In this document: positions 44,187 through 53,525 of the stretch, piece by piece
Layout of the letters: each line of letters starts with the position of its first letter
Numbering within the stretch: position 1 is the stretch's first letter
From: SAR86 cluster bacterium
GTDB taxonomy: Bacteria > Pseudomonadota > Gammaproteobacteria > Magnimaribacterales > Magnimaribacteraceae
Assembly (NCBI GenBank): GCA_022447065.1
Contig: JAKUUM010000003.1
Location: 1 to 64,000 of the forward strand
Direction of reading: 5' to 3'
Length of the DNA stretch: 64,000 bases
Notes under the pieces: model-generated
Told to the model about the DNA's origin: nothing
What the model saw: only the letters and a program-made list of their open reading frames with translations
Databases searched by the model: none
Program-made: the position numbers and the translations under genes

Positions 44187-45394
44187 TCATTGAAGAATCA
44201 GTTAACTCTGCTTTAGACTCCATAAAAACTAACTTACTTAGATCTTTATTAACTGCTTTAGCCATAATCATTGGAACTGCAGCTGTAATAGCAATGGTCG
44301 GAATTGGCACAGGGGCTCAGCAGGCAATTGAAGATTCAATATCTAGCCTTGGAGCTAAAACGGTTTCTGTTTTTCCAGGACAAAAAAAGAAAAGAGGCAT
44401 TAGAAGTAGCTGGGTTGCCCTTTGGTTAAATGATGCAGAAGCATTGTCAAAAGATTCAGAGATAGCCTGGCGAATTTCTCCTGAAATGCATGGAAATAAA
44501 CAGGTTAAGTTTGGAGACAAAAATGCAAATTTCTCAGTAAATGGGGTTCAACCCAACTTTTTTTCAGTTAATTCATTCATTCTTACAAAAGGCAAACTTT
44601 TTAGTGAAAACGATAACTTTTCCCGCAAAAGAGTTGCTGTTTTAGGAAATGCCGTACAAGAAGAACTAAAAATTCCAGAGGAGATGCTGCTTAACAAAGA
44701 GATACAAATAGGAGGTATATCTTTCAAAGTTATTGGGTTCTTAGGGGAAAAAGGATCAGGTGGTTGGGAAAATACTGATGAAAAAATATACATACCTATG
44801 ATGACTGCTTCTACAAGGGTTTACGGCAGAAAGTGGATTAACACCGTAAGAATTCAAATACCCGAGGGAACTTCAATTAATAAAGCTATGATGTCCATAG
44901 AAAGAGTTCTTCGTAGAGAACACGATATCGGTCCTGGAGAAGATAATGATTTTAGAATTATTGACTGGTCTCAAATACAGCAAATACAAAAAGACGCTAC
45001 CGCTATATTCACTACTCTTATAGCTGGAATAGCAGGCATAAGCCTCCTGGTAGGAGGTATAGGAGTAATGAATATCATGCTTGTGTCGGTGACAGAAAGA
45101 ACTAAGGAAATAGGTTTGAGGAAAGCTTTAGGAGCTACTCCAAGGGCTATATTGTTCCAATTTATAATCGAAGCAATTATTTTATGCATGATAGGTGGAA
45201 TAATTGGGGCTTTACTTGGAACTTTTCTTTACTTCCTAGCCGCATCATTCTCTGAACAATTGCCTTTCGTTCTTCCTATATTAGCTATTTTTGGTTCAAT
45301 TACCTTCTCTGCTTGTGTGGGTTTATTTTTTGGTATCTGGCCTGCAAAAAGAGCTGCTAGATTAGATCCAGCAGTAGCTCTTCAATATGAATAA
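44183..45394 (+). CDS. ABC permease, MacB/FtsX type
   Basis: 403 aa. One N-terminal membrane helix, a large periplasmic MacB-PCD domain (about 45-260), then three C-terminal helices of the FtsX fold, with VTERTKEIGLRKALGATPRAILFQF between the second and third. It pumps peptides, lipoproteins or macrolide-like compounds by the mechanotransmission mechanism known for MacB. It ends 4 bp before the convergent small membrane protein. Confidence 0.92.
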   Translation: MIIEESVNSALDSIKTNLLRSLLTALAIIIGTAAVIAMVGIGTGAQQAIEDSISSLGAKTVSVFPGQKKKRGIRSSWVALWLNDAEALSKDSEIAWRISPEMHGNKQVKFGDKNANFSVNGVQPNFFSVNSFILTKGKLFSENDNFSRKRVAVLGNAVQEELKIPEEMLLNKEIQIGGISFKVIGFLGEKGSGGWENTDEKIYIPMMTASTRVYGRKWINTVRIQIPEGTSINKAMMSIERVLRREHDIGPGEDNDFRIIDWSQIQQIQKDATAIFTTLIAGIAGISLLVGGIGVMNIMLVSVTERTKEIGLRKALGATPRAILFQFIIEAIILCMIGGIIGALLGTFLYFLAASFSEQLPFVLPILAIFGSITFSACVGLFFGIWPAKRAARLDPAVALQYE

Positions 45395-45398
45395 GTTG

Positions 45399-45614
45399 TT
45401 ATTTCTTATATAGAGAAAAATAGGCCATAAACATCGAAGCAAATATAAGAAGAACTAGAAGTAAACGATGATCCAGAATTTTGTTAGTTGCTTCTTCTGA
45501 AACCCCAAAACCTTCCACTATTAGAAGAATTATAAAAAGTACAAAAACACAAGCTACAAGACTTAAAACTCCTAAGGCTAACAACTTAAAATATTTTTTT
45601 AGAAAAGTCTGCAT
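45399..45614 (-). CDS. Small two-helix membrane protein
   Basis: 71 aa, with hydrophobic helices at about 12-34 and 50-66 and a short polar stretch between. No family recognised. It starts 12 bp after the stop of the nuclease gene on the same strand, which supports a real gene, but coding signal in so short a frame is limited. Confidence 0.5.
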   Translation of the reverse strand: MQTFLKKYFKLLALGVLSLVACVFVLFIILLIVEGFGVSEEATNKILDHRLLLVLLIFASMFMAYFSLYKK

Positions 45615-45626
45615 TGAGAAAGAATA

Positions 45627-46097
45627 TTACCTTGCTCTTCTCCATTCCCAAGGAGGAGCGGGGTAACGTTTAGACCAAATTCCCTTTTTCAGTTTCTGAG
45701 CGGATAACTGATTTTTATAGAATGTCTTGTCGGTAACATAAAAGTCATAAACCCAGGCCATGCCTTCGTTAACCATTTTTCTATTAATATCTACCCCATT
45801 GTCATAAAGTCTAGCTAAATATCGACCATACTGATCCTTACCAGAAATGTCAGCATCAAATTCTCCATCTTTTAAAAGTTCTCTAAGGAATACTTTTGAC
45901 TGTCTACCAAAAGGTTGGTCCCTCTCTGGAGCATCTATCTCGGTTAGCCTCAACTTATAAGGTTTTCCTTCCAGAGTGGCATAGACTGTATCTCCATCTA
46001 TTATTTTCTCTACCTTCAAGTTTTGTATGAGTTCAGAAGAAGCATCAAAACTTAAAAAAACTAGGAAACTAAAACTAAAGTAAATAAAACACTTCAT
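45627..46097 (-). CDS. Secreted staphylococcal-nuclease-like protein
   Basis: 156 aa. A signal peptide (FIYFSFSFLVFLSFDASS) is followed by the SNase fold: VEKIIDGDTVYA, YKLRLTEIDAPERDQPFG and YGRYLARLY contain the catalytic Asp, Arg and Glu positions. It likely cleaves nucleic acids outside the cytoplasm. It ends in PPWEWRR, common in short bacterial members. Confidence 0.87.
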   Translation of the reverse strand: MKCFIYFSFSFLVFLSFDASSELIQNLKVEKIIDGDTVYATLEGKPYKLRLTEIDAPERDQPFGRQSKVFLRELLKDGEFDADISGKDQYGRYLARLYDNGVDINRKMVNEGMAWVYDFYVTDKTFYKNQLSAQKLKKGIWSKRYPAPPWEWRRAR

Positions 46098-46134
46098 TTA
46101 TTGATTATATTGGAACAGTAAAGCGAATAAGTAA

Positions 46135-46380
46135 TTAAACTTTAGATATCAATTCTAGTTTTTCAGAAAGATTAAGCTTCTTAATATCCTTTTCTCTTAA
46201 TGATGCTTCACTCCTGTTAACGCATTTAGCCTGATAAACAACTTCAAAGGGTCCTCTTCCTCTTGTGTATTTAGCTCCTCTGCCCTGTCGATGGGCCGTG
46301 ACTCTCGACTCTAGATTATTGGTTATACCTGTATACAGAGAATCATCTCCGCATTTCAAGATGTAAACATACCAAGTCAA
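46135..46380 (-). CDS. GIY-YIG nuclease-family protein (UPF0213 type)
   Basis: 81 aa. WYVYILKCGDDSLYTGITNN carries the GIY-YIG pair, RVTAHRQGRGAKYTRGRGP the conserved Arg/His, and EASLREKDIKKL the C-terminal Glu. Such single-domain proteins are widespread and mostly uncharacterised; a DNA structure nuclease role is likely. It lies between nuclease and Msr genes on the same strand. Confidence 0.88.
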   Translation of the reverse strand: MTWYVYILKCGDDSLYTGITNNLESRVTAHRQGRGAKYTRGRGPFEVVYQAKCVNRSEASLREKDIKKLNLSEKLELISKV

Positions 46381-46389
46381 GGGAAATTC

Positions 46390-47667
46390 TTATCCAGAGC
46401 TTGCTGATAAAAAGTCTTCTCTGGGTTTAAAATCTAAAACGGTGGCGTTAACACAGTACCTGGGTTGTCCTTTTGGACCATCTGGAAACACATGTCCCAA
46501 GTGAATCCCTGAACTTTTAGATCTAATTTCAGTTCTAATCATGCCAAAACTGGTGTCTAAATGTTCTGTTACCGAACCTTCAACTGGTTTAGTAAAAGAA
46601 AGCCAACCAGTACTAGAGTTAAATCTATCTTTGGTATCAAATAACACTGCTCCGCTTAGCTTGTCCAAAAACACACCGTCAGGAGTATTTTTAAAAATTT
46701 CATACTGTCTACAGTATCTAGCGTCAGTGCCTTCATTAAATGCCACCTTAAAGGCTTCTGTCTTTCCTAATTTAAATAAGCCTAATATTTTATAGAAGGC
46801 TTCAGTGTCCATGTAACCCTGTTTGCCGTAGATCTCATTTCCATTTTCTAGAAATAGAACAGTGGGGGTCGCCCAAGTTTCTGTTTTGATATTGAGTCCT
46901 GTTAGTTGAGAAGCGAAGCGGTAAGTTAATGGAACTGTCCCTTTATAACTAGACAGAACAGTTTCTCTAAACTTTGCACAGTAAGGGCAAGATTCAGACT
47001 CAATTACAATAATTTGTTTACCTTTTAGAAGTAATGAGTTGTCTATTTCAACTAAATTCTTATTTTTTTTAAATACAACTCCTGTGGAATAATCAGGACA
47101 ATATCCATTCGGGTTTTTGGCCAAATAATCTTGATGATATTCTTCAGCATAGTAAAACTTTTCTAATGGTTTTATCTTTGTGACAATCTTTCCATAACCT
47201 TGCCTGCTCATAAGCCCCTGGAATTCATTTAAGAGTTTCTTGGCTATTTCATTTTGCTGATCATTAGTGGTCAGTATTACGGATCGATATTGTGTGCCGA
47301 TATCATTACCCTGGCGATTTACTTGAGTAGGGTCATGCCCCTCAAAATAGTTTTTTAATATATCCTCAGCTGACACAACATTTCTATTAAAGACTACAAG
47401 CACAACTTCGGCATGATTATTGGAATTAAATCTGTTTTTAGCCTTTGTTATTTCTCGATAATTTGGAGGCACCCCTCTCCCGTCTGCATAACCGGATACC
47501 GCATCAACCACACCGGGTATGGCTTCGAATCTTTTTTCTTCTCCCCAAAAACAACCAGAACCTAAAACGATACTTTCTAAATGTTTAGTTGCTTGCATCT
47601 CTTCTTGAGCTCCAACACTGAAGGCCAGGGCTAGAAAGAAAATTATGAGAGTGAATATTTTTTTCAT
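46390..47667 (-). CDS. Periplasmic MsrA-thioredoxin-like-MsrB fusion
   Basis: 425 aa methionine sulfoxide reductase fusion with a signal peptide. Domains in order: MsrA (about 30-200; catalytic C39 in GCFWG), a thioredoxin/glutaredoxin-like domain (about 210-300; SESCPYC), and MsrB (about 305-420; catalytic Cys in RYCVNATVL, HLGHVFPDGP). The MsrB part has Ser where zinc-binding MsrBs have the first CxxC Cys (SGAVLF), so it is probably zinc-free. Neisseria PilB has thioredoxin first; here it is in the middle. It would repair oxidised periplasmic proteins. Confidence 0.88.
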   Translation of the reverse strand: MKKIFTLIIFFLALAFSVGAQEEMQATKHLESIVLGSGCFWGEEKRFEAIPGVVDAVSGYADGRGVPPNYREITKAKNRFNSNNHAEVVLVVFNRNVVSAEDILKNYFEGHDPTQVNRQGNDIGTQYRSVILTTNDQQNEIAKKLLNEFQGLMSRQGYGKIVTKIKPLEKFYYAEEYHQDYLAKNPNGYCPDYSTGVVFKKNKNLVEIDNSLLLKGKQIIVIESESCPYCAKFRETVLSSYKGTVPLTYRFASQLTGLNIKTETWATPTVLFLENGNEIYGKQGYMDTEAFYKILGLFKLGKTEAFKVAFNEGTDARYCRQYEIFKNTPDGVFLDKLSGAVLFDTKDRFNSSTGWLSFTKPVEGSVTEHLDTSFGMIRTEIRSKSSGIHLGHVFPDGPKGQPRYCVNATVLDFKPREDFLSASSG

Positions 47668-47690
47668 TATGTAATTATAAAGTCTAAATC

Positions 47691-49472
47691 TTAATTCTTG
47701 GTTAAAAGAGCTCTATGGGAAGAGTCTAGTTCTTCATCTGCTTCTAAATAACGCATCAAATATGCTCCAAACAACATTTCTTCAAAAGACTGGTCTCCCC
47801 AAGTAACTTCAACTGTTGGGTCAGGATTAGCTAGGTTTTGAGCAGAATTATCCCACCATTGGTGTTGAATTAAGGTAGTCCCAGCGGGTAAAAATTTTGG
47901 CTCTTCTAGATCATAGGAAGTTTGCCAATTAAAATCATAATTTGGAACCGAAAGAAGAACTTCAGTTGTGCCATTAGGATAATAAGCAGCTACAACCATC
48001 TTCTTGCCTCGATAATGGGCATGAACCAGAATGCTATAGAGAAGAGCATCTTTAGAAACAACTCTGGAAGCAGACTCTTTATGTTCTTTAACTCCTGCAG
48101 GAATTCGAATCCTAGGGTTAAGTATCATCAGTGAAAAAATCTCATGTTTAGGTTTTTCTTCTGCAACCCAAATACCCATTCTGGTTTCATCTACAGTAGC
48201 CCTCCCGACTGGTGTGTAGTGCATTTGAAATTCAAAAGCCACATCAGCTGGAAGAAAAATACCTCCCCCGTCTGGGTAAGGGTTGCTATTAATGCCTGGT
48301 GCATAACCCCTCAGTCCCTTGCGTTCTCGGTACTTTAATCTTCCCTTTCGTGGCCCCCGAGTTTCTAATTGTCCAAAACTAGTGATTACATGGTGTAAAA
48401 CGGCTTTATCACCAGGTAAAACTTCTGCTGCCTTTACCCATACATCTTTTCCTACTGTATTTTTAACAAACTTATATTGATAGTCGACTACACCGGTGGC
48501 AGGTATGTCCGTCGCAGGTATGTTTATTACATAATCTGGAGGACCCAGCTCTTCTTCATTGGCCCATTCTGATTGGCTGATGGTAGCTCCCAGCAGCGGA
48601 TCAGCTCCCTCCCCCTTAGGGGCTCCTGCTTCAATCCAATGAACTAAGGTCTGAATCTCTTCATTATTTAAAGACCTGTCATTGCTAAATTGTCCAATGA
48701 AAGGATCGGCATGCCAAGGAGGCATTCTTTTAGTTCGAATCACTTCCCGCATCATCAATGAAAACCCTTTTACCATGTTGTAATCCGTCATTGCCCAAGG
48801 TCCAACTCCCCCTTTTCTGTGACAAACAGTACAATTTTCCAGTAATATTGGCGCTACCTGTTGAGAGTAAGAAATAGATTTTTTGTTATCCTTATTAGGG
48901 AAGTTAATTAAACATCCTAAAGATTCTGTTCTAGGAACAGCCACAACCTCTCCTGCTAACAGATCATCTATTGCATCTTTGAGGTAATGTTCAGAAGCTT
49001 CTTTCTTTTGATTTTCATAGGTTAGTCTGTCGTCAATGGCTCCAATATAGGCCACTGACCAATTTTTCGGATTTACTATAAATACTTCCCCGGTCCTACT
49101 TAACTCTAAAGATTCACCAATAATCTGAGTTTCGTCAATGAGAATGTTGAGATCATATCCATATTCCTTAGCTTCTTCTCTGATAGAAAGCCTATCATCC
49201 TGAAGATTTGAATTAAGCATGAAGAATTCAACCTCTTTATCAGAATAAATATCTCTGAGTTCTTGGAATCTAGGAGCCGCGTTTCTTGCAAAAGGACAAC
49301 CATTTCCTTGAACTAAAAAAACTAGGGCTTTTTGATCGTCGTAATAAAAAAGCTCATGCGAACCACCCTTGTGATCTAATAATCTGAAGTTCTCTACCTT
49401 GTCTCCTGGCTCAATGGCTGAAACCCCAATAGAAAGGAACAAAATCAAGAAAAAGGTTATTTTTTTTACCAT
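47691..49472 (-). CDS. Redoxin-cytochrome c-copper monooxygenase-like fusion
   Basis: 593 aa. A signal peptide precedes a redoxin domain (about 22-175; C59 in GNGCPFARN), a cytochrome c-type heme site C214-TV-C217-H218 with RMPPWHADP, and a C-terminal domain with the residue pattern of copper type II ascorbate-dependent (PHM-like) monooxygenases: HH at 360-361, QMHY H418, HAH at 484-486 and a late Met (EEMLFGAYLM). The three parts together suggest a periplasmic redox enzyme in which heme and thiol groups feed the copper centre; this is inferred. Substrate unknown. Confidence 0.8.
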   Translation of the reverse strand: MVKKITFFLILFLSIGVSAIEPGDKVENFRLLDHKGGSHELFYYDDQKALVFLVQGNGCPFARNAAPRFQELRDIYSDKEVEFFMLNSNLQDDRLSIREEAKEYGYDLNILIDETQIIGESLELSRTGEVFIVNPKNWSVAYIGAIDDRLTYENQKKEASEHYLKDAIDDLLAGEVVAVPRTESLGCLINFPNKDNKKSISYSQQVAPILLENCTVCHRKGGVGPWAMTDYNMVKGFSLMMREVIRTKRMPPWHADPFIGQFSNDRSLNNEEIQTLVHWIEAGAPKGEGADPLLGATISQSEWANEEELGPPDYVINIPATDIPATGVVDYQYKFVKNTVGKDVWVKAAEVLPGDKAVLHHVITSFGQLETRGPRKGRLKYRERKGLRGYAPGINSNPYPDGGGIFLPADVAFEFQMHYTPVGRATVDETRMGIWVAEEKPKHEIFSLMILNPRIRIPAGVKEHKESASRVVSKDALLYSILVHAHYRGKKMVVAAYYPNGTTEVLLSVPNYDFNWQTSYDLEEPKFLPAGTTLIQHQWWDNSAQNLANPDPTVEVTWGDQSFEEMLFGAYLMRYLEADEELDSSHRALLTKN

Positions 49473-49522
49473 CTAAAACTTTTTTGGAACACTTACTTGT
49501 TCTATTTTATTACAATTGCAGA

Positions 49523-50239
49523 CTATTCTCCGTAGTAGAATTGCTCACAAATTTCTATATTGTCACTAACAACACCATCTATCAGTGCAACGCCTTCTTG
49601 GTAGATACTTCCCCAGGCAGCTCCGCTGAAATAATCGTCAAAAATTGCTCCTGCTTGAGCTCCATCAGGAGTTATGGAACGAACCATATAGGTTCCTGTT
49701 TCATGAACCCCTCCTCCAATGGGCGTAAATATGCCATTAAAGAAATTTTTATGCCCAGCATCTTGGATTGCTTTCTCTAATCTGGTTAAGACTTCAGTAA
49801 AGGCAGTTACATTAGCTGCAGGCACTTTAATTCTCTGAACTCTTTCATAACCAGGCTCAAGTCTGAATGCTTTAAGTGGCTTCCAAGACACAGAATATTT
49901 AACTTCCCTCAAGCGTGCTAAAGAACTTGGGGCTTTACTTGGGTCGTACTTAGCAGCACCCCCCAAAGCGGCTTCGAAGTTAGGAAAGGCATTCCAAACT
50001 AACATTTGGCCTGGATAGTCATTGCCTGAGTTGGTTACACACACTCCTGCTCCAGTTGAGCCTATAGTTTTAAATAAAGAAGTATCTGCTTTTAGATAGT
50101 CAACATACCTATCAACATTCGGTGCAGCAACCATTAAGGTTGTAAATGCCCCTTCTTCAGAACTTGGTACTTCGTGATGATCTGAAAAAGCAAAGAATGA
50201 CAAAGCCATTGTCATTAATAAGAAAAGTAGTTTATGCAT
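49523..50239 (-). CDS. Secreted protein of unknown function with two related halves
   Basis: 238 aa with a signal peptide (LLFLLMTMALSFFAFS). The halves start with related segments, APNVDRYVDYLKAD near 35 and PAANVTAFTEVLTRLEKA near 125, each followed by a glycine-rich strand (STGAGVC; TPIGGGVHETGTYM), suggesting a two-fold ferredoxin-like (dimeric alpha-beta barrel) protein. I do not recognise a named family. Stands alone between acyl-CoA dehydrogenase and redoxin-fusion genes on the same strand. Confidence 0.65.
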   Translation of the reverse strand: MHKLLFLLMTMALSFFAFSDHHEVPSSEEGAFTTLMVAAPNVDRYVDYLKADTSLFKTIGSTGAGVCVTNSGNDYPGQMLVWNAFPNFEAALGGAAKYDPSKAPSSLARLREVKYSVSWKPLKAFRLEPGYERVQRIKVPAANVTAFTEVLTRLEKAIQDAGHKNFFNGIFTPIGGGVHETGTYMVRSITPDGAQAGAIFDDYFSGAAWGSIYQEGVALIDGVVSDNIEICEQFYYGE

Positions 50240-50343
50240 AGTATTTTCCTTAATCTAATTATTAGTACACTAATCCTATACCAATTTTAATAATTACTCT
50301 TTACATTGTAGTGAAAAAGTAGAAATTTCAATCAGGCAACTTA

Positions 50344-51504
50344 TCAATCATCAAATACTTTAATTATTTTTCTCGCTATATTCCTTTGTTGTATTTGTGA
50401 AGTTCCTTCATAAAGCCTGAATAGTCTAGTATCTCTATAAAATCTTGTTATGACGTTATCGTCTATAAACCCAGCTCCTCCCATTATCTGCACGCTATTG
50501 TCTGCAACTCTAGTCACCATCTCAGAAGCGAAATACTTAGCTGCAGAAATTTCCACTTCAGGTATCTCTCCTTTATCAAAATTCCGGGCTGCTTCTAGGG
50601 TCATGGCTTTTGCGGCTACCATCTCAGTGAAACTGTCCGCTAACATATTCTGGATAGAAGGCATTTCTGATATAGGCATATTGAATTGGTTTCGAGACTT
50701 AGCAAATTTTATAGCCTCTTCAATTAATCTTTGAGCTTGTCCCACACAGGTTGCAGCGACATGTAATCTAGCATGATTTATACCTCTTAGTGCAGGCTTT
50801 AATCCGCCACCTTCCTGGCCTCCCAGCAAACTATCAGAAGGAACAACACAGTCTGTAAAATTAATATCTGTGGGGGCAGATCCTCTTTGTCCAAGTAACT
50901 TAGGTATCTTTCCTACCTGTATTCCAGGAAGTTTCGCATCAACTAAGAATGAAGAAATTCCTTTGCTGCCTTTAAAACTATTGTCAGTCTTTGCCATTAC
51001 CAAAAAAATATCGGCATAAGGAGCATTAGTAATATATTTCTTTGTTCCATTCAGAACATAATTGTCATTCTCTTTAATTGCTGTAGTTTCTATGGCATTA
51101 GCATCACTACCAGCATTAGGTTCTGTTAGGGCAAAAGCACCCACAAGATCCCCTCTAGCCATGGAAGGTAATATATTTTCTTTTTGCTTAGTTGTTCCAA
51201 AATCTAGGAGTGCTTGTGAACACAGACCTATAGTGGTGGAAAACCTAGATCTATAAACAGAAGAGGCTCTAGTAAATTCAAAAGTAAGAAGAACTTGCTC
51301 TTCCATATCAAAACCTAAGCCACCATATTTTTCAGGTATCGATATCCCAAACAAGCCTAATTCTTTTATTTTTAACATTATCTCTTTGCCAACCATCCCT
51401 TGTTCTTCAAGAATCTCCTCGTTGGGTATTAGAATCTTATTGGTAAAATCTCTTACCAAGATTAAGTAATCTTCAAACTTCTTGTCCTTATTTTCTGACT
51501 TCAT
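50344..51504 (-). CDS. Acyl-CoA dehydrogenase
   Basis: 386 aa with full family layout: FALTEPNAGSDANAIETT (flavin site), RNQFNMPISEMPSIQ, and YEGTSQIQQRNIARKI with the catalytic Glu. Short- to medium-chain type; substrate unknown. It lies about 20 bp downstream of the metallo-hydrolase gene on the same strand. Confidence 0.9.
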   Translation of the reverse strand: MKSENKDKKFEDYLILVRDFTNKILIPNEEILEEQGMVGKEIMLKIKELGLFGISIPEKYGGLGFDMEEQVLLTFEFTRASSVYRSRFSTTIGLCSQALLDFGTTKQKENILPSMARGDLVGAFALTEPNAGSDANAIETTAIKENDNYVLNGTKKYITNAPYADIFLVMAKTDNSFKGSKGISSFLVDAKLPGIQVGKIPKLLGQRGSAPTDINFTDCVVPSDSLLGGQEGGGLKPALRGINHARLHVAATCVGQAQRLIEEAIKFAKSRNQFNMPISEMPSIQNMLADSFTEMVAAKAMTLEAARNFDKGEIPEVEISAAKYFASEMVTRVADNSVQIMGGAGFIDDNVITRFYRDTRLFRLYEGTSQIQQRNIARKIIKVFDD

Positions 51505-51524
51505 AATTTCTTATCCATCATTGT

Positions 51525-52502
51525 CTATAAAGGAAGTATCTCTCCGGGCTTCACAGTTCTAAAGAAATCATCTGCTAGGTTTAATTTTTTCAATTCTTGA
51601 TCAATCAATTGAGCGGGCTCAAGAATATCTTCATCAGTCAATCTAAAAGTTCCCCAATGCATTCCAAAAGATTTAGAAACTCCTAGGTCTAATGCAATCT
51701 GAATTGATTCTGAAGGATTCACATGGTGATAATTCATAAACCAACGAGGGTTATAACCTCCTATGGGAATCATAGCAAAATCTGGAGATCCCAACCTTGA
51801 TCTAGTTTCCTTAAAATCATCTGAGTACCCTGTATCACCAGCATGGTAAATAGTGTGATTAGATGATTGCATAAACCAACCTCCCCAAAGACTTTTATTA
51901 CGATCCCTAAAGCCTCTAGCAGACCAATGTTGATTAGGAGTAAAGGTAAACATTGTATTCTTCACTTCAATGTTTTCCCACCAAAGAAATTCTGTAACAT
52001 TTTTAATTCCCGATCTAACCAAAAGGTCCATATCTCCTTTTGAAACAAGAAATAAAGCCTTGGGGTTGAGCTTATGCAAAGTTTTTAAGCTAGCTATATC
52101 TAAATGATCGTAGTGGTTGTGACTAACAGTAATTACATCTATATCCGGTAACTCTTCTAAGGAAATAGCTGGTGCAATAAGCCGTTTGGGACCCGCCCAA
52201 GAAAAAGGGGAAGCTCTTTTAGAAAAGACAGGGTCAGTCACAATGGTTAAATCTCCATTATTTAATAGATAAGTAGAGTGTCCAATCCACACGGCATAAT
52301 TTTTTGATTGTTCCCCCAGCTGCTTCCATTGATCCGAAGTTTCTATTTGAACTGCTTTAGGTTCTTTTCTAGTCAACCTCCATTTCAAAAAATCCCCGAA
52401 AGATCTTTCACTGTCAAAAGAGGTTTGATTGGTGTTACTAAACGTTTCGCCTGACATTACAAAATTAGAAATTAACAGTAAAACTATAAGAAAATTTCTC
52501 AC
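51525..52502 (-). CDS. Exported MBL-fold hydrolase (NAPE-PLD/UlaG-like)
   Basis: 325 aa. The metal motif H128-N-H130-Y-D132-H133 (VSHNHYDHLD), IYHAGDTGYSDDF and FGMHWGTFRLTDE match the NAPE-PLD-like branch of metallo-beta-lactamase-fold enzymes, which act on phosphoesters of lipids. A short N-terminal hydrophobic segment suggests export or membrane anchoring. It follows the aldo/keto reductase gene by 3 bp. Confidence 0.83.
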   Translation of the reverse strand: MRNFLIVLLLISNFVMSGETFSNTNQTSFDSERSFGDFLKWRLTRKEPKAVQIETSDQWKQLGEQSKNYAVWIGHSTYLLNNGDLTIVTDPVFSKRASPFSWAGPKRLIAPAISLEELPDIDVITVSHNHYDHLDIASLKTLHKLNPKALFLVSKGDMDLLVRSGIKNVTEFLWWENIEVKNTMFTFTPNQHWSARGFRDRNKSLWGGWFMQSSNHTIYHAGDTGYSDDFKETRSRLGSPDFAMIPIGGYNPRWFMNYHHVNPSESIQIALDLGVSKSFGMHWGTFRLTDEDILEPAQLIDQELKKLNLADDFFRTVKPGEILPL

Positions 52503-52505
52503 GTA

Positions 52506-53483
52506 TTAAAATAAATTTTTTAGGGCACTAAATTGCTCAGTTGCAAGTTCCCCTTTTTCCTCTGCCTTAATACATTCTTTCAATTCAATTCTATTTTTAA
52601 CCCCTAAAATAACCGACCCAACCTTTGAGACACTTAATGCATACCTATGCGCCAAACTGGCAGGAGACTCGTCCCATTTAGATGCTAACTCTCTAAAAGG
52701 GGCTGCTCGCACATAATCATCAAAATCTTTATGATCAAAACCTGAAGAGTGTGGCTCTCTATCCATACTTCCTGTTAAAGCCCCTGCCTGGACCGCCCTG
52801 ATAGACAAGATAGGCAGATTGTTTTTTTGACTCTCTTTCAGGATTGCGGTGGGATCAAAATTTTCATCGACATAAGCTATTGCCCCAGCTGAATTCAATG
52901 GGTTTAAAACGCACTGAATAGCTTCGGGGGGAATTTCATGATTTATGGCTTTTACTAAAGCTTCATTCTGACCCAAGCCTCCAATACCCCAATGATCAAT
53001 TTTTCCCTCTTGCTTCAATTTTTCAAAAGCCGGTATAACTGCATTGAAGTAGGAGCTTAATGACGTTGAATTCTTTTCCCTCATTTCATTGAAATTGGAG
53101 AGTTTAAAATCATCTTCTCGTAACTGAGAGTGCAAAAGAAAAAGATTTACCTTTTCCATATTCATGTTTTCAAGGCTTTTGGTTAAAGATAAATTTAAAC
53201 GATCATAAACCTGTTCATCGGCTAAAGTTCCAAGGCTACATTTAGTTGTAAAATTCAAACCATCTAGTTTCTTGCCCTTAAACGCCTCACCCAAAACTCT
53301 CTCCGCCTCCCCATTTCCATACATAGGAGCAACATCGAAGTGATTAATACCTTCTTGGACTGCCAATCTTACAGTTTCTACTGCCTCCTCTCTGGTAGTC
53401 TTTCCCCAAACCTGTCCCAAGCCGCCGCCCCCTAAAGTGAGGGCACTTACTTCTCCAAATGGCTTAAATTTTCTCTTGTTCAT
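52506..53483 (-). CDS. Aldo/keto reductase
   Basis: 325 aa TIM-barrel NADPH enzyme. HFDVAPMYGNGEAERVLGEA carries the catalytic Asp and Tyr, FTTKCS the Lys, and LLHSQ the position usually His. GVKNRIELKE near the end binds NADPH. Probably reduces an aldehyde, or is related to L-fucose/galactose dehydrogenase-type members. Confidence 0.85.
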   Translation of the reverse strand: MNKRKFKPFGEVSALTLGGGGLGQVWGKTTREEAVETVRLAVQEGINHFDVAPMYGNGEAERVLGEAFKGKKLDGLNFTTKCSLGTLADEQVYDRLNLSLTKSLENMNMEKVNLFLLHSQLREDDFKLSNFNEMREKNSTSLSSYFNAVIPAFEKLKQEGKIDHWGIGGLGQNEALVKAINHEIPPEAIQCVLNPLNSAGAIAYVDENFDPTAILKESQKNNLPILSIRAVQAGALTGSMDREPHSSGFDHKDFDDYVRAAPFRELASKWDESPASLAHRYALSVSKVGSVILGVKNRIELKECIKAEEKGELATEQFSALKNLF

Positions 53484-53525
53484 GATTTAAACAGCAGCAG
53501 AATGGATAGGATTAGGATAGATTTT

